DNA of 25,000 nucleotides from Prorocentrum cordatum. Taxonomy: Eukaryota > Sar > Dinophyceae > Prorocentrales > Prorocentraceae. Positions 1 to 7,151 of the stretch are shown here, piece by piece. The notes beneath the pieces are model-generated. The model was not told the origin of the DNA. It made no database searches and worked only from the letters and a program-made list of their open reading frames with translations. The translations under genes and the position numbers were made by a program. The first letter of the stretch is position 1, and every line of letters begins with the position of its first letter. The DNA is taken from positions 374,249 through 399,248 of the forward strand of contig CAUYUJ010001459.1 in the NCBI GenBank assembly GCA_963575745.1. The letters are read 5' to 3'.

Positions 1-16
1 CGCCTCTCTATCGAAG

Positions 17-46
17 GGCGGCGTATCCGCCAGCGGCATATCCGCT
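17..46. repeat. Double palindrome, GGCGG(N5)CCGCC + AGCGG(N5)CCGCT
   Basis: Two 15-base palindromes lie back to back: GGCGG-CGTAT-CCGCC at 17-31 and AGCGG-CATAT-CCGCT at 32-46. They sit just past the 3' end of the minus-strand transposase-like gene. The same double arrangement recurs at 6067, 6135 and 6193. Each palindrome could form a 5-bp stem with a 5-base loop. Function unknown. Confidence 0.85.
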
Positions 47-71
47 CTCGCATGCGCGCGTTTTTTCCTTT

Positions 72-311
72 TCACGTGATGGCGAGCACATGGCCATCGT
101 CCTGTAGTCGCCGATGAGCCGCCCAGGCTGGCGGGATCAGCTCGGCGGGCATCACGGCGACGTCGCCGCGCGGCCGCCACAGGGGCGCGCCTGGGCATGG
201 CGCGCGCGCCCATCCCAGGGTCTCCACCAGCAGGTAGCTGGCGGCGCCAGCCTGCGCGCAGCAATGCACGATGTACGCCTCGCCGTCGCCCAGGAGAAGA
301 TCCCGAGGGCA
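72..311 (-). CDS. C-terminal exon of transposase-like protein
   Basis: About 79 residues run from 'RDLLLGDGEAYIV' to the stop at 72-74, ending 'HVLAIT'. The pattern 'GD...IV..C......LLVE.L' with Trp residues and a hydrophobic end resembles the small C-terminal domain I associate with large transposase-like proteins of dinoflagellates. It is in a suitable position to be the last exon of the gene whose core lies at 1475-2391. The gap of about 230 bases to the previous coding segment holds a TCC microsatellite, two GGCGG palindromes and a near-palindrome (332-355), as expected of an intron. Exact splice sites were not resolved, so the 5' edge near 311 is approximate. Family assignment is from memory and not verified. 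Confidence 0.5.
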   Translation of the reverse strand, partial: CPRDLLLGDGEAYIVHCCAQAGAASYLLVETLGWARAPCPGAPLWRPRGDVAVMPAELIPPAWAAHRRLQDDGHVLAIT

Positions 312-331
312 GCGACGCTTCGATTTTTGGG

Positions 332-355
332 GGGCACACGCATGTGCACCCCTAA
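332..355. repeat. Near-palindrome in putative intron
   Basis: The stretch GGGGGGCACACGCATGTGCA followed by CCCC is an imperfect inverted repeat, with about nine of ten arm bases pairing around a short centre. It lies between the last two coding segments of the transposase-like gene. Confidence 0.5.
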
Positions 356-451
356 ATACCAAGGTTGGTTGCGCCGTCTGTCCTGGCTGCCGTGCATCTG
401 GCCGTCGATCGACGCCTCTCTGCTGGTCCACGTTTCAGCCCTGCGGAGGGG

Positions 452-513
452 TTCCTCCTCCTCCTCCTCCTCCTCCTCCTCCTGGCGGCAAGCCGCCTTG
501 GCGGCAAACCGCC
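452..513. repeat. TCC microsatellite with two GGCGG(N4)CCGCC palindromes
   Basis: A pure TCC tract (about 452-482) is followed by GGCGG-CAAG-CCGCC (484-497) and GGCGG-CAAA-CCGCC (500-513). These are the 14-base form of the palindrome, with a 4-base loop. They lie in the presumed last intron of the transposase-like gene. Reading frames through here give only Pro/Gly/Ser/Glu homopolymers. Confidence 0.8.
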
Positions 514-539
514 TTCCCCTCTCCCAGCCCATCTTCCTC

Positions 540-1415
540 CACATAAGGGCATGCAAGGTTGCGCCCCGAGTGCCCGAACGTACTGTCCAGCTCTGGCGCG
601 CGCCGCGCTTTGGCGCGGGGGCGCGGCGCCTCCTTCGCTTCCTCCAGGAAGCAGGCGAGCGTCGCCGTCAAGGCCGACAGCTCGAAATTCGCAGGGTTGT
701 CGATCTCCTGCGACCTGGGCCGAAGCAGGTTGTGCTTCCGCTCGAGCACGAAGGCGTCCAACCAGATGCCGTCCTCCGCAGGCTGGTCGGGGACGTGCCA
801 CAAATAATGGTGCTTCGGCTTGATCAGGGCTGGCCCGTGCGCGGCTTTGTGCAGCGCCAAGGAAATCGAAACGGCCTTGTTCCAGACAGCTATCAAATTC
901 AGCACGGCGCCGATCCTCAAGACGTAGCCGAACCGCCTGCCACCTAAGCGCTCGAGGATGCGCGCGGGCCGACGCGGTGCATCCTCGAACGCGCAGGCCA
1001 GCGTTTGCGTTTCAGCTGCGGCCGCATGTCCTTTTGCCCTGCATGTACAATTCGAGCAACTTCGCCATCGCCTCGAACGACCGCGCCGCAGCGTTCGCCA
1101 TGCCGCTGGGGCGCAGCTCTGTGTGCACCCAATGACGAATCAAAAAGGAACGCGGCCAAGCAATCCGACGCCTTGCCCACGAGGTGCAACGCCTTGCAGG
1201 TCGCTTTCTTCAGAGCCACGCTGAACAGGGATGACATCCCTCACCGCCTTGAGGAGCGCAAAGATTTCGACCTGCAAGGTCCCGCCGCTGGCCGGCATGG
1301 TATGCATGGGGTCCCTCACGTATGTGCTCGGCGGCGCCACCGTCCGCAAAGCCTGGCACGCCACCAGAGAACGGCCATCCAGAGTGATGCCCATTGCCGT
1401 CTCCTTCGGGGGCCG
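540..1415 (-). pseudogene. C-terminal half of transposase-like protein, frame broken
   Basis: Reading minus from about 1415 down, protein-like sequence continues but jumps frame. Segments in order are 'GITLDGRSLVACQALRTV...ALLKAVRDVI', then 'FSVALKKATCKALHLV...AAFLF', then 'RHWVHTELRPSGMANAAARS...MQGKRTC', then 'ETQTLACAFEDAPRR...', ending with 'KPKHHYLWHVPDQ' and 'DAFVLERKHNLLR'. The breaks near 1230, 1140 and 1015 each look like a single-base change; the second is in a T run and the third beside a GGC/GC run. No intron-sized gap separates the pieces, so these are decay or assembly indels rather than introns. The 'KPKHHY.WH...D.F..ERKH' block resembles the C-terminal part of TNP2/DUF4218-type (CACTA) transposases and a widespread dinoflagellate family. 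That assignment is inference. Confidence 0.6.
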
Positions 1416-1474
1416 GAACATCAGAAGGGAAGGGGGGAGAACAATAGAAGGGGATCGATGGGCATGTTTTCCTC

Positions 1475-2391
1475 CCTGGCTCCAGTCTCTCGACGTTCGC
1501 TCTGGTTGTCGTGTCCCGCAGCGACGCCAAATCATCATATTGCTGCAAAAACTCGTCTGACGACAGCGGGTCAAAGCGCGACGAGCCAGCGCGCCAGAGA
1601 GGCACGAGGTAATCATCGTCGTCGTAGTCTGCAAGACATTCCGCCTGATCCAGCACAACGTTCTTGCATTGCAAGCACGGTCTCAGACCTGCAGCGCCCT
1701 TGGTGCAGAATGTCTCTTTTCCAGCCGCCTCGTCTGCAATCAAGCGGTGGAACTTGGCGAAAAAGTGCACGCCGCCGATTGGCGCACCGTGCTCCGACAG
1801 ACTCTCTGGGCCCAGGAACAGCGCGCGAAGCAATGCCCGCGCCGCGGCCGAGCCGCCGATGCTCTTCTTCACGACGACGCGCAAGGTGCCGATCGGCAGC
1901 CGCGCAACCTCCTTCTGCAAGAAGGATCCGAACTCGAGGAAACTCGCATACACCGCGAGCTGATTCCGACGATTATCTATCTTCAAGGCGTTGCCCACGC
2001 CAATGTCGTCGAAGTACAGCAAAAGCCTCCACGGCCGATCGCGCGACACAGGGAAACGGCGCATCGCTTCCCAAAACATTGAACTCCAGAGAGGGCAGTC
2101 CGACAGGAGCCTCGGCATCAGCCGATGCGGCAGCGCCAAGCTCCATCGGAAAGGCGTGCCGATCTTGGGCTGCAGCCGCGCTGCGCTGATGAGATCGGCC
2201 ACGGATGCCGTCTGCGATCGCTGCATGGCCCGAGCGCTCACGTCTATAGCATCGCCCGCGTCGTCGCCATGGCCAAGCGTAGTCGCGATTCGCTTGAGCA
2301 AAGCCGCGGACGCGCCGCGCAGGGCCAGACATTGTTGCAGTCGAGCCCGCTGCGCCACCTGCTTGTCCACCTGCAGGGCGCGTTTCCCCAT
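1475..2391 (-). CDS. Transposase-like (DDE/TNP2-like) core
   Basis: An open segment of about 305 residues starts at the ATG at 2391 ('MGKRALQVDKQVAQRA'). Mid-segment it has 'WRLLLYFDDIGVGNALKID' and 'FLEFG', then 'HFFAKFHRLIADEAAGKE' and 'CTKGAAGLRPCLQCKN', ending near 'RANVERLEP'. An acidic residue beside a hydrophobic strand, a second Asp/Glu about 80 residues on and a following Cys-x2-Cys fit a DDE-type nuclease core of the CACTA/Plavaka kind. They also match a protein family that I recall as hugely repeated in dinoflagellates. I cannot assign catalytic residues with certainty. The frame changes near 1415-1475, through a very short intron or an indel, into the next segment. The true N-terminus is probably the exon at 2868-3167, with palindromes (2509-2577) in the intervening gap. 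Confidence 0.65.
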
Positions 2392-2508
2392 TGCGCCGAC
2401 GCCCGCGCGCGGGGGGGGCGGGGGCGGGGGGCAGCGCGAGGCCCAGTGCGGTTGAGAAAAACGAATTGCAGCCAGAGAGACGGAAGTGGAGGCGGGAATG
2501 GATCGCGG

Positions 2509-2577
2509 GGCGGAGTAGCCGCCGAAGGGCATGGCGGCGTAGCCGCCTGAAGGGTCGGGAGGGGCGGCGTAGCCGCC
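2509..2577. repeat. Three GGCGG(N5)CCGCC palindromes
   Basis: GGCGG-AGTAG-CCGCC (2509-2523), GGCGG-CGTAG-CCGCC (2533-2547) and GGCGG-CGTAG-CCGCC (2563-2577) are spaced 24 and 30 bases apart, with similar 'GAAGGG'-type linkers. They lie in the presumed intron between the N-terminal and core exons of the transposase-like gene. Confidence 0.9.
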
Positions 2578-2867
2578 GAAGAGCGTGGGGGCGGGGGGGC
2601 ATGGGGGGAGGGGGGAGGGGGGTGGGTGGGGGAGATTGCGGAGGCGCGAAGTGAGCGTAGCAACGGAGCTTGCAAGGGGATTTCTTTTTCTCGCACGCAG
2701 CCGTTTAGAGCCAAGCTCGGGTTTCAAGCTCGGAGACGGGCGCGGCTGGCGGCTCTTAGTGCGGGTGCGCGTGCTGCCTCCAACTCCTCATCCCCCTCCT
2801 CCTCCTCTCCTCATCCTCCCTCCTCTTCCTCCTCATCCTCCTCTATCGGCCCAGCTCCGATCGCCGC
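2578..2867. repeat. G-rich and TCC-rich low-complexity intron DNA
   Basis: A G-run stretch (about 2586-2635) is followed by unique DNA and an impure TCC/CCTCCT tract (about 2781-2843). No coding signal was recognised. This is probably the rest of the intron between the exons at 2391 and 2868. Confidence 0.5.
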
Positions 2868-3167
2868 TCAGCTCTCCTGGTGCGGCTGGCGGCAGAAGTA
2901 CCGAATACTGCCTGGGATGTCCTTCGCCGTCTTCTTCGACATCTCAAGCATCATCTTGCCCTTCTCCTCGGTACGGCGCGCCTCCTCCATCATCTGCCGC
3001 GCCTGGTCGACGAGCATCTGGCCCTTGACTCCAACGGCGCGTGCATGGCGGCAACGATTGCGCCACTCGATGAACCGCACCACCATGGTCGCCCAGCTCC
3101 AAGCACTGCCATCCGTCGCGATGAGCTCGAAGTCATCGACGTCGTACTTGCCCGCGATGCTCGCCAT
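2868..3167 (-). CDS. N-terminal exon of transposase-like gene, 'YDVDDFEL' module
   Basis: From the ATG at 3167 ('MASIAGKYDVDDFELIATDG') the frame runs about 99 residues. It includes 'SAWSWATMVVRFIEWRNR' and a charged helical stretch rich in Met, Glu and Lys ('MMEEARRTEEKGKMM'), and ends 'YFCRQPHQES' before the stop at 2868. Composition and the Trp/Asp pattern are protein-like, and I recall similar modules in repeated dinoflagellate proteins. A spliced-leader-like relic lies 45 bases upstream of the ATG (3212-3232), which marks this as the 5' end of a transcript-derived copy. I infer that it is the first exon of the transposase-like gene downstream, but it could be a small separate gene. The 3' splice position is unresolved; a GTACTT donor candidate occurs just before 'FCRQ'. 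Confidence 0.55.
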   Translation of the reverse strand: MASIAGKYDVDDFELIATDGSAWSWATMVVRFIEWRNRCRHARAVGVKGQMLVDQARQMMEEARRTEEKGKMMLEMSKKTAKDIPGSIRYFCRQPHQES

Positions 3168-3211
3168 AGCGGCGCAAGACCTCGAAGGGGGCACGACCTC
3201 GAGCGGCTCTC

Positions 3212-3232
3212 CTTGAGCCACAAAGACTACGG
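3212..3232 (-). other. Dinoflagellate spliced-leader relic
   Basis: Read on the minus strand, 3232-3212 begins CCGTAG and ends GGCTCAAG. It matches the conserved 21-base core of the dinoflagellate trans-spliced leader at 18 of 21 positions, with mismatches at positions 7, 9 and 12. It is correctly oriented and sits 45 bases upstream of the minus-strand ATG at 3167. Genomic leader relics are known from mRNAs that were reverse-transcribed and reinserted in dinoflagellate genomes. A chance match of this quality in 25 kb is unlikely by my rough estimate. Confidence 0.75.
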
Positions 3233-3239
3233 ATGAGGG

Positions 3240-3477
3240 GTGGGACGGTGGCAGATCATGTCATTGGGAAACGCGAGAGAACGGTGCGAGCGCGATGAGC
3301 AGCAAAACGTGCAGGTGGCCATCTTGACCCATGAACTGGAAGCAAGAATCCCACCGCGAAATCCTGCGGTGGCGGGGGCCGATTGCTCTGGGCTGCCCCT
3401 AACACTCTGGATCAAATTATGGGAGGCCGATGGCTTCTAATCACGCGGCGAGACATCAGGTGGCCATCTGCTCGTCG
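3240..3477. other. No gene recognised
   Basis: This stretch lies between the spliced-leader relic and the next minus-strand coding fragment. It carries the first copy of a 19-base direct repeat, GAGCGCGATGAGCAGCAAA, at 3288-3306; the second copy is at 3644-3662. Nothing else was recognised. Confidence 0.4.
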
Positions 3478-3640
3478 TCAGGAGCTGCTTCGCCTCTGCT
3501 TCGTCTCCGACCGCCAATCGATGGGATTCCCAACGGTGTCGCTGGCCTTCGCGAGCCACAGCTCGCGCGGTAGGATCTCGAGCAGGACGCGCTCGAGCAG
3601 GAGGGAGTTCTGCAAGCGTTTCGCCTCGCCAAGTGAGGCA
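3478..3640 (-). pseudogene. Fragment with 'VGNPIDWRSE' module
   Basis: About 50 minus-strand residues are coding-like, from 'GEAKRLQNSLLLERVLLEIL' through 'ELWLAKASDTVGNPIDWRSE' to a stop at 3478. The VGNPIDWRSE segment repeats, at 37 of 39 bases, the segment at 8798-8836 in the proline-rich gene. Beyond it the two copies diverge at once. Upstream it runs into GGCGG palindromes (3663-3740), so no start is visible. It is most likely one exon of a degraded relative, or a terminal exon of another gene. Function unknown. Confidence 0.5.
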
Positions 3641-3662
3641 TCGGAGCGCGATGAGCAGCAAA

Positions 3663-3740
3663 GGCGGCATCTCCGCCAAATGAAGGCAAGGCGGCATGTC
3701 CGCCAAGGGCTTGCGAGAGTGGAAAGGCGGCATCCCCGCC
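3663..3740. repeat. Three GGCGG(N5)CCGCC palindromes
   Basis: GGCGG-CATCT-CCGCC (3663-3677), GGCGG-CATGT-CCGCC (3690-3704) and GGCGG-CATCC-CCGCC (3726-3740) are separated by linkers starting AAATGAAGG or AAGGG. They lie between the 3.5-kb fragment and the 3' end of the RS-rich gene. Confidence 0.9.
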
Positions 3741-3957
3741 AAACGAAGGGCTGCGGTGGTAACGAGTGGGATGGCGATGACAACGAAGAAATGTTGTTTC
3801 ACCAACAATAACAATTGTACGAAATCACACACCTCGTCATGAGCGGCCCAACTGCCGCCCCTGCTCACGAGCGGCCCAGCGGCCGCGGCTTATTCGGGTC
3901 CTACTCTCCACCTTTTTCAGGCCGTACTTCATGAGGTACTGGGCCACCATGGGGCGC
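3741..3957. other. Gap downstream of RS-rich gene
   Basis: No full gene is seen. On minus, just past the stop at 3958-3960, another frame reads 'MVAQYLMKYGLKKVE', which could be a continuation after a frameshift. Confidence 0.3.
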
Positions 3958-4317
3958 TCAGGTGCTGTGCTTCTGCGCCTCCTTGAGCATCCCCGCGATG
4001 GCCCTCGCCGCCGAGCTCGCATCCTTCTGGATGCTGATGGCCTCGTCCTGCGTGATCGTCAACGCCACGCCGCTGTGCACGCGCTTCTGCGCCACCGCCT
4101 TCATGACTGCCTCAGACTTCCTCGCCGCCTTCGCGTTCTTCACAGCCCATGACGGCACCTTGTCCGCCTTCTCATGCTCGAGGTACCCGTCCGGCTCTGT
4201 CTCGAGCCTCGTTGCGGTGCCGATCCACTTCAGCGCCAGGTTATTCTCCTGCGTCTCCTTCTTGGCCTGCTCGGCCTTCTCCTTCGCCTCCTGCCGCCTC
4301 CGCTCCTTCTCCGCGTC
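3958..4317 (-). CDS. C-terminal exon of RS-rich Cys-motif protein
   Basis: About 119 residues begin near 'KDAEKERRRQEAKEKAEQ' (a charged helix), pass 'NNLALKWIGTATRLE', 'DKVPSWAVKNAKAARKS' and 'ALTITQDEAISIQKDASS', and end 'MLKEAQKHST' before TGA (3958-3960). An AG|G acceptor-like site (ATAAG|GAC) lies immediately before it, and a run of about 130 non-protein-like bases separates it from the RS tail of the previous exon, so I read it as the last exon of that gene. Composition suggests a helical, possibly coiled-coil, region. A possible continuation in another frame ('MVAQYLMKYGL') means the real end may have been lost by a one-base change. Confidence 0.55.
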   Translation of the reverse strand, partial: DAEKERRRQEAKEKAEQAKKETQENNLALKWIGTATRLETEPDGYLEHEKADKVPSWAVKNAKAARKSEAVMKAVAQKRVHSGVALTITQDEAISIQKDASSAARAIAGMLKEAQKHST

Positions 4318-4446
4318 CTTATCCCCGCGGAGCCTTCGGGGTTGTCCGAAAATGATAACACTTCGAGCCGAGCGAAATCAATAACCCGATCCGAACCTGA
4401 AGAGTTGAACGGAAACCTAACACGAATGCGAAGCCCAAGCGACACC
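4318..4446 (-). other. Putative intron of RS-rich gene
   Basis: On minus the protein-like sequence stops after 'SRPFGASTQG' and resumes at 4317. The stretch between is less GC-rich. A GTGTCG donor-like site occurs at 4445 and an AAG acceptor at 4319-4318, but this pair does not keep phase, so the donor is unresolved and may be non-canonical. Confidence 0.35.
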
Positions 4447-5689
4447 CCTGCGTTGAGGCCCCAAACGGCCTGCTCTTGCTCCTGTCCTTGCTCTTGCCGC
4501 GGCTCTTACTCCTGCCCTTGCGGCGGCTCTTGCTCCTGTCGCGGTCGCCGCGCGAGCGGCTCCTGCTGCGGTTGGTGTCGCGACGTCTGTCGCAGCGTCT
4601 GCTCCTGCTATCGCGCCTGCCCCTGCTGTCGCGCCTGCTCCTGCTGCGCCTCCTCCTCCTGCGGCTGTCAGACCTGCGCCTGCGGCGCCGCCTGGATCTG
4701 GACATGTCGCTCTCGTCGATTCTGTCGCCCTTGTCGCCGCCGTGCTCTGCGACGCCCGTCGAGGCCGCTGCCCGCGGGCCGCTCTGCTTCGCCTGCGTCC
4801 TCTTATCGGTGTGCAGCTCGTTGCGCACTGCGGCCTCCGCTGTCTCGCTCCAGGCCGCCTCCAATTGCGGCCTGTGCGTCCACTCCCCGAGATCAGGGTT
4901 CCACTTCTTATCCTGCACATTATCTTCCATTTTTTTCGCGTCGAAGCCGTCGTGCGCCCACTTCCTCAGCGGAAGGTACTTGCCACCCTTGCGGACGCGC
5001 TCCTCCTCCATCGGTTGGACAGTGATTGAGCTGACCACGAAGGCTTCAATGCGATCGAAGTTCGACAGCCCAGGATCTTCTGCCAGATCCTTGTAGAACT
5101 GCTGCTTGAACTCACTCTTCATTTTAGCGAAACACTTTGGCGGCCACTGTCCGAACCCCCGAGACAGGCGCACCCTGTTCGTGTTGCGCGCGTCGCACTG
5201 GTAAGTCGACTGACCCTTCGCTTTGATCCTGTAGTTGCACTCCTTTGCCGTGCGACAGCAGCGGTTGCAACGCACGATGCAATCCCCGATGCCATGCGCA
5301 TCCGCGAACTCCCCTACCTGGTGAGCGCCTGCTGGCGGATCACCCTCCAACTGTTCGTCCTGAGCTGCCTCCTCCTCCTCCGCCTGCGGCGCTGCCGCCT
5401 CGGGCGAGCGCTCTTCATTCGCATGCGCAGCATCGGGCGAGTGCCTCTCAACCTTGGCAACCACGCCCTGCGGTGGGGCCTCTTCCTCCTCAAGCGCGCG
5501 CTTGGCACTCTCAAGCTCATCCTGTTTGACGCCGAGCTCGGAACCAATCTCGTCGCCGCGCTCCTCGGAGCCCGATGCCGCCTCTGACGCTGCGTCGTCC
5601 GGCTCCGGTGGCAAAGCCGCTGCGCCCTGAGGAGGCAGTTGCTCGGCGGGAGCTGCGGCTGACGCAGCTTTGCGAGCCGTCCTCCTCAA
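4447..5689 (-). CDS. Cys-motif, 'KYLPL' and RS-rich protein, main exon
   Basis: About 410 residues. The order is an Ala/Glu/Pro-rich acidic N-terminus; a Cys-rich region 'CIVRCNRCCRTAKECNYR...YQC' followed by 'NTNRVRLSRGFGQWPPKCF' (metal-binding-like); a helical 'EFKQQFYKDLAED'; then 'GKYLPLRKWAHDGFDAKKME' and 'PDLGEWTHR'; and finally a long Arg-Ser/Asp-Arg tail of the SR type ('SRSRRDSRGRRDSRSRR'). The Cys block, 'F..W P' and 'GKYLPL......G(Y/F)D' are hallmarks of a family that I recall as multicopy in dinoflagellates. The RS tail suggests RNA-binding or nuclear association, which is inference only. The listed 5' edge is an open-frame limit rather than a true start; the start probably lies in the exon at 5708-5943. 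The ORF also runs on into non-protein-like sequence at its 3' side. Confidence 0.7.
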
Positions 5690-5707
5690 CGCTGCGGGGA
5701 TGCTTAC

Positions 5708-5943
5708 CTTTGCCCTTGCCTTTGCTTTTTCCCGCGTGCCTTCGGCGGCCCTGCATCGGTCAATGCGAGCGGCGGCGCAAGCTTTCCAGTCAGTGTCATC
5801 TGCGTCCCCGATGGCTCAGCTTTCCCACGGGGCTTCGCTGCGGGCGCCTTGGTCATCACTCCCTTGTTTTTCGGCCTGTCTGCTCCGAACATCAGTGCCA
5901 GAGAATGCTGCTGGTGATCTTCAGCGGGCGGCATCCCCGCCAT
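5708..5943 (-). CDS. First exon of RS-rich gene
   Basis: From ATG at 5943 the frame gives about 78 residues, 'MAGMPPAEDHQQHSLALMFG...', rich in Lys, Pro and Ala and ending in a basic 'GKKQRQGQ' stretch. It stops at a strong donor-like GTAAG (5707-5703). The start codon lies inside two adjacent GGCGG palindromes (5927-5958), so 'MAGMPP' is encoded by repeat DNA and the true start may differ. The junction to the next exon is phase-uncertain: the obvious acceptors after GTAAG do not restore the frame of the main exon. Confidence 0.45.
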
Positions 5944-5958
5944 GGCGGCGTGGCCGCC
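5927..5958. repeat. Two adjacent GGCGG(N5)CCGCC palindromes
   Basis: GGCGG-CATCC-CCGCC (5927-5941) and GGCGG-CGTGG-CCGCC (5944-5958) overlap the putative start codon of the RS-rich gene. Confidence 0.9.
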
Positions 5959-6066
5959 TTGGCGCGCGAGAAGCCGCGCGTCGCGCGCGGCCGCGTGCTG
6001 TCGAGAGAAATGTTGCCATGATGAGATGGACGCGAAGCGATGACGAAGAAAACGCGCGGTATGTGA

Positions 6067-6222
6067 GGCGGGATAGCCGCCAGCGGACTAGCCGCTTCAA
6101 AGGTGGAGGCAGGGGTGGAGGGATGTATGAAGGGGGCGGCATATCCGCCAGCGGACTCGCCGCTTGAGAGGGTGCAGGGGTGCTGCGAGGGAGGCGGATT
6201 GGCCGCCAGCGGACTAGCCGCT
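6067..6222. repeat. Three double palindromes in tandem
   Basis: There are three copies of GGCGG(N5)CCGCC joined directly to AGCGG(N5)CCGCT: 6067-6096, 6135-6164 and 6193-6222, spaced 68 and 58 bases apart. The intervening DNA is partly similar ('GAGGG' linkers). This is the most regular occurrence of the double form. Confidence 0.9.
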
Positions 6223-6302
6223 CTCAGCGTGGCGGACGCACGAGGTGATACGGATCCTGAAATGAATTGTGCGTAGCATGCCAACCACGCAAAACTGACA
6301 TC

Positions 6303-6438
6303 ATGTTACCATATGTCTTCATCTGTTATCAGGCGTGTGATGACACCATGATAACACCTGGTAGCACCTGATCACATGTTATCAGGTGTTATCAGATGTT
6401 ATCAGGCGCGTGGTAACATCTGATAACATATGATAACA
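6303..6438. promoter_or_regulatory. TGTTATCA array forming a 28-base inverted repeat
   Basis: Three direct TGTTATCA units start at 6377, 6387 and 6397, exactly 10 bases apart. Three inverted units (TGGTAACA, TGATAACA, TGATAACA) start at 6411, 6421 and 6431, again 10 bases apart. The two halves pair as arms 6377-6404 and 6411-6438 (25 of 28 matches) around GGCGCG. Further units lie at 6324 (direct) and 6349 (inverted). The stretch is AT-rich against its surroundings. It lies about 430 bases upstream of the RS-rich gene start on minus. A multi-site protein-binding array or a foldback element are both possible. Confidence 0.7.
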
Positions 6439-6567
6439 TCCAACGTTTTTTTGCCACAAGCATGGCGGCGGCGTAGCGGCACGTCCGCCGAGTTCGTTAA
6501 GCAGAGCAGCAGGGGCGGAGCGGCGCCCTGCGCTACCGACCGCGGAAGGCGCCGCGTGCTTCAAACC

Positions 6568-6677
6568 GCTGCCTGAGCGGCAGCGAAGAGACGGGCGAGC
6601 GCGGAAGCGAGGCGCGCTGCCTGAGCGGCAGCGAAGAGACGGGCGAGCGCGCGCGAACGGGGCGCGCTGCCTGAGCG
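6568..6677. repeat. Tandem repeat, about 48-50 bases, 2.3 copies
   Basis: Copies start at 6568, 6616 and 6666 (the last partial). Each begins GCTGCCTGAGCG, and the two longer ones continue through GGCAGCGAAGAGACGGGCGAG. The first 14 bases contain the small inverted repeat GCTGCCTGAGCGGCAGC. Confidence 0.85.
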
Positions 6678-7151
6678 TCATCATATGCAAGGCGACGGGG
6701 GTGGGGTGGGGTGGGCGGACATGGCGATGCAGCACATCCAACAAATAGCCGCACTCATTCTTATGCGGATGCAGTTTTCTCCATCCAACCCTTTTGCCAA
6801 ATCCCATCCACCCGCCCACCTGTCTTATCCGCCAAAGTTCCCTCACCTTCCTCCCGCTCCGTTCGTCCACTCGCCCCCATATCGCCTTGCAGTGGGGGGC
6901 GGCTACTCGGCCGCCTGCATGGCCGAAACTCACCTCGGCGTGGCGGCCTTCACGAATTGAGTGCGGATGGAGTGTTTGGGGATGTCCTAATTTGTTATGA
7001 CACAAGGGTGTGGATTGAAATTACGTTGGAGAAGTGGGAGGGGGGCGTGCAGGGCCGACGCGTCGCGCCGCCTGCGCGAATGAGGCTACTGATGCCGAGG
7101 CGACATCAGTGCTGCCAGCCGTGCACCTGCGCCGCGCGCGCGAGGAGGTCG
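6678..7151. other. No gene recognised
   Basis: Open frames exist on both strands but none has convincing protein-like composition. The region is mixed, with CCACCC-rich stretches and one moderately AT-rich patch near 6960-7030. It lies just downstream of the minus-strand 'SPYH' gene. Confidence 0.4.
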
